Below are positions 1 to 8,835 of a stretch of DNA of 50,192 nt, one piece after another. The DNA is from Rhodopila globiformis (lineage in GTDB: Bacteria; Pseudomonadota; Alphaproteobacteria; Acetobacterales; Acetobacteraceae). Positions within the stretch are counted from its first letter, which is position 1, and the number at the start of each line of letters is the position of its first letter. A program made the position numbers and the translations under genes. The notes below the pieces were generated by a model. That model saw only the letters and a program-made list of their open reading frames with translations. It ran no database searches and was not told where the DNA came from. The DNA is taken from assembly GCF_002937115.1 (NCBI RefSeq), contig NZ_NHRY01000231.1, positions 1-50,192 of the forward strand, given 5' to 3'.

Positions 1-282
1 GGCTCGGCGCAAAACGCAAGAACCTTACATCAGCGCCGGGACCGTGATTCTTTTCAGAATCCCCGGCCGCGCTGCCGATTCTTTTGTGTCGATGCCATGC
101 TATGGCTAAAATGAGGGGATACCTGAGGATCCTTCCGAACCTGGTTTGACCTTCCGTTTTGGCAAACCGATGCTGTCAAACCCTTGATCTTTTGGAAATC
201 CCCTCACCCCTTATCCATAGTTCGGGTTAACTAACCGATCGCCCGCCGCGCTGCCGAGACTTCGCGGTATGGCGCGTATGCG
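1..282. other. Intergenic sequence, no gene recognised
   Basis: No convincing coding region or RNA gene is visible. A 13-bp sequence, GCCGCGCTGCCGA, occurs twice (66-78 and 245-257). A single DnaA-box-like TTATCCATA lies near 209, but one mismatched box without a cluster is not an origin. The gap lies 3' of the minus-strand oxidoreductase gene. Confidence 0.5.
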
Positions 283-1593
283 TCAGACGGTTTTCGCGCG
301 GGCGAAGCGGCTCAGGCGAAACGGCGCCGGATCCACCACCGGCTGGTCGCCGGCGACGAGGTCGGCCATCAGCCGCCCGGCGCCGGGCCCGATGCCGAAG
401 CCGTGGCCGGAAAATCCCGTCGCCACGAACAAGCCCGGCCTTCCCTCCACCCCACCGATGATCGGCACCGCGTCGGGCGTGACGTCCATCAGGCCGGCCC
501 AGCTTTCCACCACCTGCATGGCGGCGAAGGCGGGGAAGGTACGCGACAGCGCGGCGCGGGCCTCACGCAACAGCCCCCGGCGCGGCTTCGGGTCGAGCAC
601 GCGCACAGCCTCGAACGGCGTGACCTCGTCCAGGCTCCAGCGCCGCCTCGTGCGCAGTTCCTCCCACGACCGCCGGCCAATGCGCAGGCGGATTTCGTTG
701 CGGCTGCTGATCAGGCGCGGCAGGAAGTCGGCCAGCAGGCGGACATGGTCGGGGGTGATCTCGGCAGCATTGGCGTTGCGGCGGGCGATCGAGTAGCCGC
801 CGTCCAGGCGCTTGCGGAAGGCGAACACCGATCCTGCGGCCGAGACCTCCGGCGCGCCGGGCAGCCGGGCGGTGCGGAACACCGAGCCGAGGATCTTCAG
901 CACCGGCAGGTCCAGCCCGGCATTGCCGGCGAACAGCCGCGACCAGGCGCCGCCGGCCAGCACGACGGCGCCGCAGGCGATGCGCCCCCGCTCGGTCACC
1001 ACGCCGCTGACGTGCCCGGCCTCGGTCTCGATGCCGCGGACGGCGGTGCGGGTGAAGATCTGCGCGCCGTGATCGCGGGCGGCCTCGGCGATGGCGGGGG
1101 CGGCCAGGGCGGGTTCGGCGCAACCGTCGCTGGGCGTGTGCAGGCCGGCGATGAAGCCCCTGGCGGCGCCGGGCATGACGTCATTCAGCGCCGCGCCGCG
1201 CAGCAGGCAGGCGTCGACCTGGTGGCACCGGGCCTGTTCCAGCCAGGCTTCCTGCGCGGCGACTTCCCTCTCGGTTTCGCACAGGTAGAGGATTCCCGGC
1301 TGGCGGAAGCCGGTTTCCCGGCCGGTGCGGCGGTTCATGCCGCGCCACAGGCGCAGGCTCTCCAGCGCCAGGGGGATTTCCGCCTGATCCCGGCCCATGG
1401 TGCGGCACCAGCCCCAGTTGCGCGAGGACTGTTCGCCGCCGATGAGGCCCTTCTCGCACAGCGCGACGGCAATGCCTTTCTCGGCCAGGAACAGGGCGGT
1501 GGTGACGCCGATGATGCCGCCGCCGATGATCACCACGTCGGTCCGGCCGGGCAGCGTGGGATCAGGGGCAACGGGATCGACGGCAGGGGACAT
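283..1593 (-). CDS. FAD-dependent amine/amino-acid oxidoreductase (DAO family)
   Basis: A 436-residue flavoprotein of the D-amino-acid oxidase/dehydrogenase (DAO) superfamily. After a short Pro-rich leader, the N-terminus carries the Rossmann dinucleotide-binding motif IIGGGIIG (about residues 22-29). The C-terminal part has the family's second FAD-contact block (GLFVATGFSGHGFGIGPGAG). Family members oxidise an amine or secondary amine of an amino acid or polyamine, passing electrons to oxygen or the respiratory chain; the exact substrate cannot be read from the sequence. No transmembrane segment is evident apart from the Rossmann strand, so it is probably cytosolic or membrane-peripheral. 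It is divergent from the lactate permease and stands alone as a transcription unit. The ATG at 1593 has only a weak GAGA upstream. Family confidence is high, substrate confidence low. Confidence 0.88.
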   Translation of the reverse strand: MSPAVDPVAPDPTLPGRTDVVIIGGGIIGVTTALFLAEKGIAVALCEKGLIGGEQSSRNWGWCRTMGRDQAEIPLALESLRLWRGMNRRTGRETGFRQPGILYLCETEREVAAQEAWLEQARCHQVDACLLRGAALNDVMPGAARGFIAGLHTPSDGCAEPALAAPAIAEAARDHGAQIFTRTAVRGIETEAGHVSGVVTERGRIACGAVVLAGGAWSRLFAGNAGLDLPVLKILGSVFRTARLPGAPEVSAAGSVFAFRKRLDGGYSIARRNANAAEITPDHVRLLADFLPRLISSRNEIRLRIGRRSWEELRTRRRWSLDEVTPFEAVRVLDPKPRRGLLREARAALSRTFPAFAAMQVVESWAGLMDVTPDAVPIIGGVEGRPGLFVATGFSGHGFGIGPGAGRLMADLVAGDQPVVDPAPFRLSRFARAKTV

Positions 1594-2144
1594 GCGGGTC
1601 TTTGTCTCGGTCAGGCGGCGAGCTTAGGACGGGGCGGCGGCTTCTGGCTACCGGGCCGATAAACCGGCCGGCCACGTATATGCCTGCCCGGCGGTGCCAT
1701 GGGGAGGGTCTGCATCAACCAGCCGCCCGGTGCCGGCGGCCCGCGTGGTGTTCGGATCAGGCGCCGATTGACAGGGAGGGGGCTGGCCAGGGATCGTAAC
1801 GCCAAGAACGAGAGACGCGGCCGCCCCGGGCGGCAGATAGCGTGGCACGGGAATACCCCGGCATGAAGACGTCAGCCTGCCGACACAGGACGGATCCAGA
1901 GTTAGTATGAAATGATAATAAAATCCGGGATTTCACCAGTCTGTGAAGTCAGAGTCATGGTCTTGCCTATTCATTGACAATCCGAGCCGTGATGGCAAGC
2001 TGCAACGAGCAGTCGCGCCAGCCAGCACGGTTTCCCCTTGCGGCCCGACCCCGGCTGCGGCATGGAGGCCCCCTTGCAGCAGCGAAATCAAGCCTCCGTG
2101 CGTCAATCGGGGATGCGTTCAACGATGAAGGTCCAAGAGAAACC
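1594..2144. promoter_or_regulatory. Divergent intergenic region upstream of the oxidoreductase and lactate permease
   Basis: This 551-bp gap must contain both promoters. The part near 1905-1980 is clearly AT-richer than the surroundings and includes TTGACA at 1973-1978, a possible -35 element for the permease. No convincing -10 is found at the right distance, so no promoter is called exactly. A GC-rich inverted repeat around 1660-1680 (CCGGCCGG core) is present. No gene is seen. Confidence 0.35.
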
Positions 2145-3746
2145 ATGTTCCACCAACTCCTGACGCCAATCGGCGGCAGCATGCCTCTGTCCTTCGCCGT
2201 GGCGGCAGTGCCGATCGCGGTGGTGCTGGTCATGCTGGGCGTGCTGCACCGGCCGGCGTGGCAGGCCTCGCTGGCCGGTCTGGTCGTCGGTTTCGTGATC
2301 GCCGTCCTCGCCTGGGCGTTCCCGGTAAAGCTGGCGCTGAACAGCGCCGCCAACGGCGCGGTGTTCGCGCTCTGGCCGGTGATGTGGATCGTCTTCAACG
2401 CCTTGCTGCTGTACAACATCGCCGTCATCTCCGGCCGGTTCGACGCGTTCCGCCAGTGGGTGCTGACGCACCTGCCGAACGACCGCCGCATCGTGCTGGT
2501 GGTCATCGGTTTCTGCTTCGGCTGTTTGCTGGAAGGCATCGCCGGCTTCGGCACGCCGGTGGCCATCACCAGCGCGCTGCTGATCCTCGTGGGCTTCCCG
2601 CCGCTGGAGGCGCTGACCTTCACCCTGATCTTCAACACCGCCCCGGTGGCGTTCGGCGCGCTGGGGGTGCCGGTCACCGTGCTCGGCCAGGTCACCGGCC
2701 TGCCCGCGGCCAGGCTCGGCGCCATGATCGGCCGGCAGTTGCCGTTCCTGGCGCTGCTGCTGCCGTTCTACGTGATCGCGATCTATGGCGGGCTGCGCTC
2801 GGTGCGGGCGCTGTGGCCGGCGCTGCTGGTCGCCGGCGCCAGCTTCGCCTCGGCCCAGTTCGTCACCTCGAACTTCCTGGACTACGCGCTGACCGACGTG
2901 CTGTCGTCGCTGACGGCGCTGATCGTCACGCTGCTGTTCCTGCAGGTGTGGAAGCCGGCGCCGGACCCGGAATTCGCGCTGAACGTGACGCTGGAGCCCA
3001 CCGGACGGCAGGCCGGAGTGCCGCTGTGGCAGGGCTGGCTGCCGTGGATCGTCGTGTCGGTGGTGGTGATCGCCTGGACGCACCTGAAGATCGCCGCCAT
3101 CGCGGCGCAGACCTTCCATTGGCCGGGGCTGCATGACGCGGTGGCGATTACGCTGTACCACGACAAGCCCTATGCCGCGAACTTCGTGTTCCAGCCGCTT
3201 TCGACCGGCACGGCGATCCTGCTGTCGGCGATCATCACCGCCGCGCTGGTCGGCGTCGGGCCCGGCCGGTTCATACACGCCGTGGCGGGAACCTGGCGGC
3301 AGAGCCGGATCGCCATCCTGACGGTGATGTTGATCATCGCGCTGGCGTTCGTGATGAACTACTCCGGGCTGAACTACACGCTGGGCCTGGGCGTCGCCTC
3401 GGTGGGGCTGGTCTTTCCGCTGGTCTCGCCGTTCCTGGGCTGGGTGGCGGTGTTCCTGTCAGGCAGCGACACCTCGGGCAACGCGCTGTTCGGCAACCTG
3501 CAGGTGGTGGCGGCGAACCAGCTTCAGTTGAATCCGGTGCTGATCGCGGCGACGAATTCCTCGGGCGGGGTGATGGGCAAGATGATCTCGCCGCAGAACA
3601 TCGCCACCGGCGTGTCGGTGACGGCGCTGAAGGGGCAGGAGGGCGTGGTGTTCGCGCGCACCTTCAAGCACAGCGTGGCGCTGACGATCCTGCTGGGGTT
3701 GCTGGTGATGCTGCAGCAGTATGTCGTGCCGTGGATGATCCCGTAA
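2145..3746 (+). CDS. lldP: L-lactate permease family transporter
   Basis: A 533-residue polytopic inner-membrane protein of the lactate permease family (LldP/GlcA, PF02652), which imports L-lactate, D-lactate or glycolate with protons. Hydrophobic helices run through the whole length. Family landmarks are visible: a LLEGIAGFGTPVAI block in the first third, and SGSDTSGNALFGNLQ followed by NSSGGVMGKMISPQNIA near the C-terminus. The reading frame is open from 1974, but that extension is polar, Arg/Pro-rich and unlike the family. ATG 2145 (MFHQLLTPIGGS) begins the recognisable protein and is preceded by AGAGAA. No lactate dehydrogenase gene is adjacent, so substrate choice between lactate and glycolate is open. 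Confidence 0.93.
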   Translation: MFHQLLTPIGGSMPLSFAVAAVPIAVVLVMLGVLHRPAWQASLAGLVVGFVIAVLAWAFPVKLALNSAANGAVFALWPVMWIVFNALLLYNIAVISGRFDAFRQWVLTHLPNDRRIVLVVIGFCFGCLLEGIAGFGTPVAITSALLILVGFPPLEALTFTLIFNTAPVAFGALGVPVTVLGQVTGLPAARLGAMIGRQLPFLALLLPFYVIAIYGGLRSVRALWPALLVAGASFASAQFVTSNFLDYALTDVLSSLTALIVTLLFLQVWKPAPDPEFALNVTLEPTGRQAGVPLWQGWLPWIVVSVVVIAWTHLKIAAIAAQTFHWPGLHDAVAITLYHDKPYAANFVFQPLSTGTAILLSAIITAALVGVGPGRFIHAVAGTWRQSRIAILTVMLIIALAFVMNYSGLNYTLGLGVASVGLVFPLVSPFLGWVAVFLSGSDTSGNALFGNLQVVAANQLQLNPVLIAATNSSGGVMGKMISPQNIATGVSVTALKGQEGVVFARTFKHSVALTILLGLLVMLQQYVVPWMIP

Positions 3747-4033
3747 CGGCCCGGGTGCCGTCAGTGGTGCGCGAGGGCCTTCCACGCCGCTGTTCGGCCT
3801 GGGGTGGGTGCCTACCTCAAGGCGCGCTTATGATCGTGTCGATCGCCCGGACGATGTCATCGCGACAACCGATGGCTGTCCCGACTGGCTGAGCCAGTTC
3901 CAACACCGGTATCGACGCGATCATCGGCGGCATGATGCCATGCGCAAACTTATGCGCATGGCATCATGCGTGACGAAGGCGTTGCACCGTCCGTCAGCCG
4001 GTCACTTCCGACCCCATCTGTATCATGCGATGA
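3747..4033. other. Convergent intergenic gap between permease and sulfatase
   Basis: No gene is seen. The only structured element is the perfect 17-bp hairpin at 3930-3969, listed separately. Confidence 0.5.
3930..3969. repeat. Perfect 17-bp inverted repeat (strong hairpin)
   Basis: Arm 3930-3946 (GCATGATGCCATGCGCA) is exactly complementary to 3953-3969, with a 6-base loop AACTTA. It lies between convergent genes, so a bidirectional transcription-stop or mRNA 3'-end role is plausible. No T-tract follows on either strand, so it is not a canonical Rho-independent terminator. Each arm also contains the internal palindrome GCATG/CATGC. Confidence 0.75.
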
Positions 4034-5740
4034 TCAGTTTCCAGTCGGCAACGGAAGCTGGATCCCTTCCTTTGCCAGGTTTTCACGGACAAACTTGAAC
4101 CGCTCGTATTGCGACAGCGTGATGGGGCCGGTGTACGACTCGCCTTGCGGCTTGCGCGGCGGGTACTTGATGTACGTCTTCATCAGGTCCTTGACCGCAG
4201 CGTTGATCGTCACCAGCACCCAGGTATGCTCGGTGTAGTTGTTCATGAAGATATCATACCGTTCCTGCGGGTCCTGCCAGAGATCGAAAACCTGGGAGAC
4301 GGTCGCGACATAGGACTCCGGACCCTTCCAGCCAAGGTTCGAGTCAACGGCGAGGCCACCGGTCTTTTCGCCATCGTCGCCGCGCAGGTTGAACACGGCC
4401 TTGTAGTGGCCAACCCGGGCCGCGCCGGGGGTCAACTCGTCTTCCGTGAAGTAGAACCACGAATCCCGCGGCGACTTGCCTTTACCGAACAGGACCGGAC
4501 TCATATCATAACTATCGAAACTGATCGGCTTTCCCTCCCGGTCGTTATCGGGCAGCTTCGCCCCTGCCAGAGCGGCGAAGGTCGCCATGTAGTCCAGGCC
4601 GCCGGCGATCTCGGAGTTCCTGCCCCCGCCTTTGATGCCCGGCCCCCAGGCAACGGACGGAACCCGCGAGCCGCCTTCACGGTCCGTCCCCTTGGTGCCA
4701 CGGAACGGCGCATAGCCGGCATCCGGATACACATCCTGCCAGGCGCCGTTGTCGCTCGTCCAAAAGACATAGGTGCTCTTGTCCAGGCCGAGCGCCCGGA
4801 CCTTGTCCATGATGCGGCCAATGCGGGCGTCATTCTCGACGACCGAGTCGGCATACTTCGATTTCGATAGCGACTTGCCCTGGAATTCCGGCGCCGGCAG
4901 ATTCGGCTGGTGCACCTTCATGAAATTGATGCTCATGAAGAACGGCTCGCCCGACCCGCCATTCCGGTCGAGATAGTCGAGCGCCGCCTTTTCGACATAC
5001 GCATCGAAGAACGGAATGCCGACGACGCCCCGGTCGGGCGTATCGACATATTCCCCGTTGATCTTGAAGTCCTCCCGCGCCTACTCCCCGGCATTGCCCG
5101 ACAACGCGCCCTTGGTCATCCGCTGGAACATCGCCCGCAGCTTGGGGTCCATGTCCGAAAACCATTTCGGGTCGCCATAGGTGTAGGCGTTCAGGTGATA
5201 CAGGCCGCAATACTTCATCTCGTCACAGCCCTGCGCATTCGGCAGCGCGTAGTCGGCCTCTCCCAGGTGCCACTTGCCGGTGAAGAACGTCTTGTAGCCG
5301 GCTGTCTTCAGCACCGACGCCAGGGTCCACTCGGCTGCCGGCAGTCCGCCGCCCTGGCCCTGGAAGGCGACCGTCGTCATGCCGCTGCGGTTGGGAATGC
5401 GGCCGGTCTGCATGGCGGCGCGGCCGGGCGTGCAGCTTGGTTGCGCATAGAACGACGTGAACATCATGCCTTCGGCCGCCATGCGGTCGATGTTCGGCGT
5501 CGGCATGCCGCGCGCCTCGCCGCCCAGCTAGGCGCCGGCGTCGCCCCAGCCGAAATCGTCGGAAACGATCATGATGATGTTGGGCTTCTTGCCGCCCGCC
5601 CCCGTCACCGGCTGCGCATCCGCCGCCTGCGCATTCGCTGACGCGGCCAGTGCCGACGCGGCCACGACGCTCGTTGTTCCTCGCAGCATGGCGCGGCGGC
5701 TCAGGCCGCTGCCCTTGCCGTCCTGCTTCCCTTCGTTCAT
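4034..5740 (-). pseudogene. Formylglycine-dependent arylsulfatase with two in-frame TAG codons
   Basis: Read continuously from ATG 5740 to TGA 4034, this frame encodes a 568-codon sulfatase, interrupted only by TAG at codon 71 (5528-5530) and codon 220 (5081-5083). All hallmarks are in one frame: a Tat-type signal (SRRAMLRG), metal ligands Asp61-Asp62 (SDDFGWGD), the formylglycine site Cys103 in CTPGR, Lys156/His158 (GKWHLGE), His277 (MKVHQP), Asp330-Asn331 (TSDNG) and Lys350. No frameshift or deletion is seen. By family alignment codon 71 probably replaces Tyr (GAY-LGG), a one-base change. The start overlaps the FGE stop by ATGA. As read, the product ends after 70 residues; internal ATGs would omit Asp61-62. 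Recent nonsense decay is the simplest reading; amber suppression or sequence error are alternatives. Confidence 0.9.
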
Positions 5741-6705
5741 GGCGTTCTCCTCGTTTCCCGAATGACGCAGCGAAACCCGAGATGGCTGGTGGAGGTGTCG
5801 ACCGGCTCCGCGTGGCGCGCTGCCGGTCGGTAGCGCCGGCAGTAGTTGGGCGCGCAGAGGTGCGACCCGCCTTTGATGACCTTGCGCGGAATCCGGATGG
5901 CGGGCAGCGAGGGGTCGTAGCTCCCGGCCTCGGGCCCGCCCCGCGGGTTGCTGGGGATGCAGCAGGCTTTCGGCGGTTCCGCCTGATGCTGTGCCGACCA
6001 CCAGTCGGTGGTCCATTCCCAGACGTTGCCGATCATGTCGTAGAGGCCGTAGCCGTTGGGCGGGAACGCCCCCACCGGCGAGGTGCGCCTGAAACGAGAC
6101 TGCCTCTGATGGGGAAATTCGCCATGCCAGGTGTTCGCCATCGGGCGATTGCCGGGCATGAATTCGTCGCCCCAGCCGAATTCGGCGCCGTCCAGCCCGC
6201 CGCGCGCGGCAAACTCCCATTCGGCCTCGGTCGGCAGCGCCTTGCCGGCCCACGTGGCATAGGCCAGCGCGTCGGCGAAGGTCACGTGCACAACGGGATG
6301 ATCGTCGAGATCCTTGATGCTGCTCTTCGGACCGTACGGATGCCGCCAGTTCGCGCCCTGAAGCAGGGTCCACCACTGGCTCCAGTCGCGCAGGTCGACG
6401 CGATGTTTCGGCGGCGTGAAGACCAGCGAGCCGGCGAAGATCATGCCGGGCAACGACCCCGGATAATCCTTTGGATCGGGCATGGTCTCGGCAAAGGTCA
6501 CGTGACCGGTGGCACGAATGAACGACCGGAACTGCCTGTTGGTCACCGGGGTTGCGTCGATCCAGAAGCCGTCGACCGTTGCGCGGTGCGATGGCGCCTC
6601 CTCCGGATAGTGCGCATCCGAACCCATCTGGAAGGTGCCGCCCGGCACGCGGATCATGCCGTCACGGGCTGCAATGGCGCCCGAAGCTGCGAGGGAAACG
6701 CCCAT
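5737..6705 (-). CDS. Formylglycine-generating enzyme (SUMF1/FGE-type sulfatase maturase)
   Basis: A 322-residue FGE-sulfatase domain protein. Enzymes of this family oxidise the cysteine in the sulfatase CxPxR motif to Cα-formylglycine, the catalytic residue of type I sulfatases. The N-terminal PGGTFQMGSD and central NGYGLYDMIGNVWEWT blocks are typical. The C-terminal block GGSHLCAPNYCRRYRPAAR carries both catalytic/copper-binding cysteines (Cys284 and Cys289) and ends in LGFRC. Family members without the Cys pair have other roles, so its presence supports true maturase activity. The stop codon overlaps the sulfatase start by ATGA, implying translational coupling. The presumed direct client is the interrupted sulfatase next door, so this enzyme may now be clientless or serve another sulfatase. 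No signal peptide is obvious; ATG at codon 17 is an alternative start. Confidence 0.92.
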   Translation of the reverse strand: MGVSLAASGAIAARDGMIRVPGGTFQMGSDAHYPEEAPSHRATVDGFWIDATPVTNRQFRSFIRATGHVTFAETMPDPKDYPGSLPGMIFAGSLVFTPPKHRVDLRDWSQWWTLLQGANWRHPYGPKSSIKDLDDHPVVHVTFADALAYATWAGKALPTEAEWEFAARGGLDGAEFGWGDEFMPGNRPMANTWHGEFPHQRQSRFRRTSPVGAFPPNGYGLYDMIGNVWEWTTDWWSAQHQAEPPKACCIPSNPRGGPEAGSYDPSLPAIRIPRKVIKGGSHLCAPNYCRRYRPAARHAEPVDTSTSHLGFRCVIRETRRTP

Positions 6706-6762
6706 TCACTGCCTCACGTCATCCTGTTGTTCCGGGGTCGTCGATACGCTTCGCCAGCCTCG

Positions 6763-7818
6763 TCAACCGCCATCCCTGCCAGCCGGATGTCTGCCGGTGA
6801 CCTGTTTCTCGAATGGATAGATCACACCCCAGTCTCGTTTCATGTCGACCACCAGCCAACCGCGCCGTGTCGCTTCGTCCCAGGCCTTGTCGAGCTTCCC
6901 AACCGACGATGTACGGTCATACGCCCATTCCCGCCTGGCATCCGTGTGGTGCACAAGGGCCATGAAGCGCGCCCCGCCGCCGGCCGCCGTCCATTCCAGC
7001 ATCTGCTGGTCGCCATCCGAATTGCCGAAGGCAAGAATCGGCCGGCGCCCGATGAAGCGGTTGATGGCAACCGGCTTACCGGGTCCATCATCGATGAATT
7101 CCACCTTTGGCAACTTGACCAGTTCCGGCGTGCCGTCCGCCGCGATCCGGAATGCCGTTTCGCCAGACGAACCAACGACCTGGTCGGGCGGAATGCCGTA
7201 GCGCTTTTCCGCCCAGGGCCGCATGAACTCGATACCGCCGCCGGAAACAATGAACGTCCTGAACCCGTTGCCGCGCAGATACGCCAGAAGCTCCAGCATC
7301 GGCTGGAAGACCAGGTCGGTATAGGGCCGGTTGAAACGCGGGTGGCGTGCGGTCGCCATCCAGGCCAGCACGATGTTCTCGAACTGGGCCACCGTCATGC
7401 CGGAGTGCGTGGCCTCGACGATTTCAAGCAGGTCCTTCTCGCTCAATCTCGCCAGCACGGACCCGTCGCCGGCGAGCACGCTGCTGAACGGTTGCCTGTC
7501 CGTCCACTCCGGATGTTGCGCCGCCAGGGCCCGGACACGGTCCAGCGCGAACACCACCTGGAAATAGACCGGCTGCTCGCTCCACAACGTGCCGTCATTG
7601 TCGAAGGTCGCGATACGTTGTTCGATCGGCACGAAATCGGTGCCGTGTGGGCTCGTCACACGCGTCACAAACCCGATGATCGATTGCCTGGCTGCCCCCT
7701 GGTTCCATGAGGGCAGTGGATCCGCCCGGGCGAACGCCGGGGCGCCCGAGATGGCCAGCGCGGCCCCGGACAGCCCTGCCATGAACCTGCGCCGCGCGGA
7801 TGGCCGGATACGAATTGT
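6763..7818 (-). CDS. Exported HAD-superfamily phosphatase
   Basis: A 351-residue haloacid-dehalogenase-fold phosphohydrolase. Motif I is FDNDGTLW (nucleophile Asp74 and general acid Asp76), and the acidic motif IV is GNSDGD near the C-terminal third. The N-terminus (MTIRIRPSARRRF followed by a hydrophobic segment ending AFARAD) resembles a Tat or Sec signal, so the enzyme is likely periplasmic. The open frame extends to 7836, but ATG 7818 puts the basic region first. It is first in a minus-strand cluster with the FGE maturase (57-bp gap) and the sulfatase, suggesting scavenging of phosphate and sulfate esters. The substrate is unknown. Confidence 0.85.
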   Translation of the reverse strand, partial: TIRIRPSARRRFMAGLSGAALAISGAPAFARADPLPSWNQGAARQSIIGFVTRVTSPHGTDFVPIEQRIATFDNDGTLWSEQPVYFQVVFALDRVRALAAQHPEWTDRQPFSSVLAGDGSVLARLSEKDLLEIVEATHSGMTVAQFENIVLAWMATARHPRFNRPYTDLVFQPMLELLAYLRGNGFRTFIVSGGGIEFMRPWAEKRYGIPPDQVVGSSGETAFRIAADGTPELVKLPKVEFIDDGPGKPVAINRFIGRRPILAFGNSDGDQQMLEWTAAGGGARFMALVHHTDARREWAYDRTSSVGKLDKAWDEATRRGWLVVDMKRDWGVIYPFEKQVTGRHPAGRDGG

Positions 7819-8211
7819 CATCGGCCTACACCGCAAGCACCGGCCAGCGCCATGCGGCTACGTCACAACGTCTGCTCATCGTCCTCTTCCCTCCGGCGAA
7901 TGGCGGCTTTGACGGACGTCTTCGACTGCGCACGCTACGCAACGGAACCGATACGACTGGTGCCCGTATCACCCTTCCATAGGTGGCACGCCAGGAGATA
8001 ATGCAAGGTGCGGCGGATACCCGGAAATCACAGCGCCGCTCGCGGGCGCCACGGATGCGTTCAATTTGTTGCTTCCCTGCTATGAAAGTACGGTTCCGCA
8101 CGGGCCCCACCGTCGTGCCCGCGGGCGGGCGGGGCGACTGCTTCGTATCCCGGTCGGAGCCGGCATTGCGTTATTGTAACGGAACAAAATTCCTCGCCAG
8201 GCGATCGGCCG
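7819..8211. promoter_or_regulatory. Intergenic region upstream of the phosphatase-FGE-sulfatase cluster
   Basis: No gene is seen in 393 bp. It must hold the promoter of the minus-strand cluster. A short AT-rich inverted repeat, CGTTACAATAACG on the minus strand (around 8170-8185), is the only motif noticed; its function is unknown. Confidence 0.3.
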
Positions 8212-8835
8212 TCAGGGAATGATACGGATCACCGAACTCAGCAGGTTGGCGCGACGATTCAACGTTCCCTGCTGCCGCTCGATCGATTGCTCGAGGATCC
8301 GATCCGCCCCGGCAAGAAGCTCGGCGCGCATTTTCGTTCGGTTGGACTTCAGCCTCAGAACGGCCTCGCCCCAGGCAAGACGGTGCTGCACGAGGCCGAC
8401 GTATACCGCATCGTCGTTATTCAGGGATGCCTCGATGACCGGGCCAAGGTTCGGAAGCGTAACCGCCGTCGCCTGGAGCAGGGGACGGGTGCAATGGTTG
8501 AGACTCTCTATCCATCCGCCGAGCAAGGCACTTTCCTCGCCGGTGGCAAAGCTTCGGTCCGCCATCTGCCGCAGGCTTGCCGCGTCGATGTCGGCGAGCG
8601 GGACGTGGCGGAACAGGACCTGATACCGCGGACTCTCCGCCGCGGCGTTCCGGCACGCCAGCGCCTTGTCCGCGGCAATCCGAAACTGCGCCACGGAATT
8701 CTGGTGGCTCTCGATCGCGGCGGACTCCGACATCGGCGAACAGGCGTCGAGCGAAGCCGTCATCAGGCCCGCGGCAAGGACAATCCTTCCTATGACCGTT
8801 GCGCCGCCGGGGCCTGCGCAGGCCGGCGATGTCAT
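8212..8835 (-). CDS. Hypothetical probable lipoprotein
   Basis: A 207-residue protein without a recognised family. Residues about 14-31 are hydrophobic and end in LDAC at Cys32, a near-lipobox (Leu at -3, Asp unusual at -2), so a periplasmic lipoprotein is plausible. The rest is Ala-rich and mostly helical in character, with no catalytic motif seen. Its ATG overlaps the stop of the upstream substrate-binding protein gene by ATGA, so the two are probably co-translated; it may be an accessory to that transport protein. The function cannot be stated. Confidence 0.7.
   Translation of the reverse strand: MTSPACAGPGGATVIGRIVLAAGLMTASLDACSPMSESAAIESHQNSVAQFRIAADKALACRNAAAESPRYQVLFRHVPLADIDAASLRQMADRSFATGEESALLGGWIESLNHCTRPLLQATAVTLPNLGPVIEASLNNDDAVYVGLVQHRLAWGEAVLRLKSNRTKMRAELLAGADRILEQSIERQQGTLNRRANLLSSVIRIIP

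Noticed and set aside
1..282. Possible replication origin (AT-richer DNA, DnaA-box-like TTATCCATA near 209)
   Set aside because: Only one mismatched box, no cluster of boxes, and no dnaA, parAB or other origin-linked genes nearby.
3808..4098. 96-codon plus-strand frame after the lactate permease
   Set aside because: No ribosome-binding site, it crosses the perfect hairpin and enters the antisense of the sulfatase gene; composition is not protein-like.
4034..5740. Pyrrolysine or genome-wide amber recoding to explain the sulfatase stops
   Set aside because: Several intact genes in the window end at TAG, no pyl genes are seen, and the positions are not those of known pyrrolysine enzymes. Kept only as a remote alternative to nonsense mutation.
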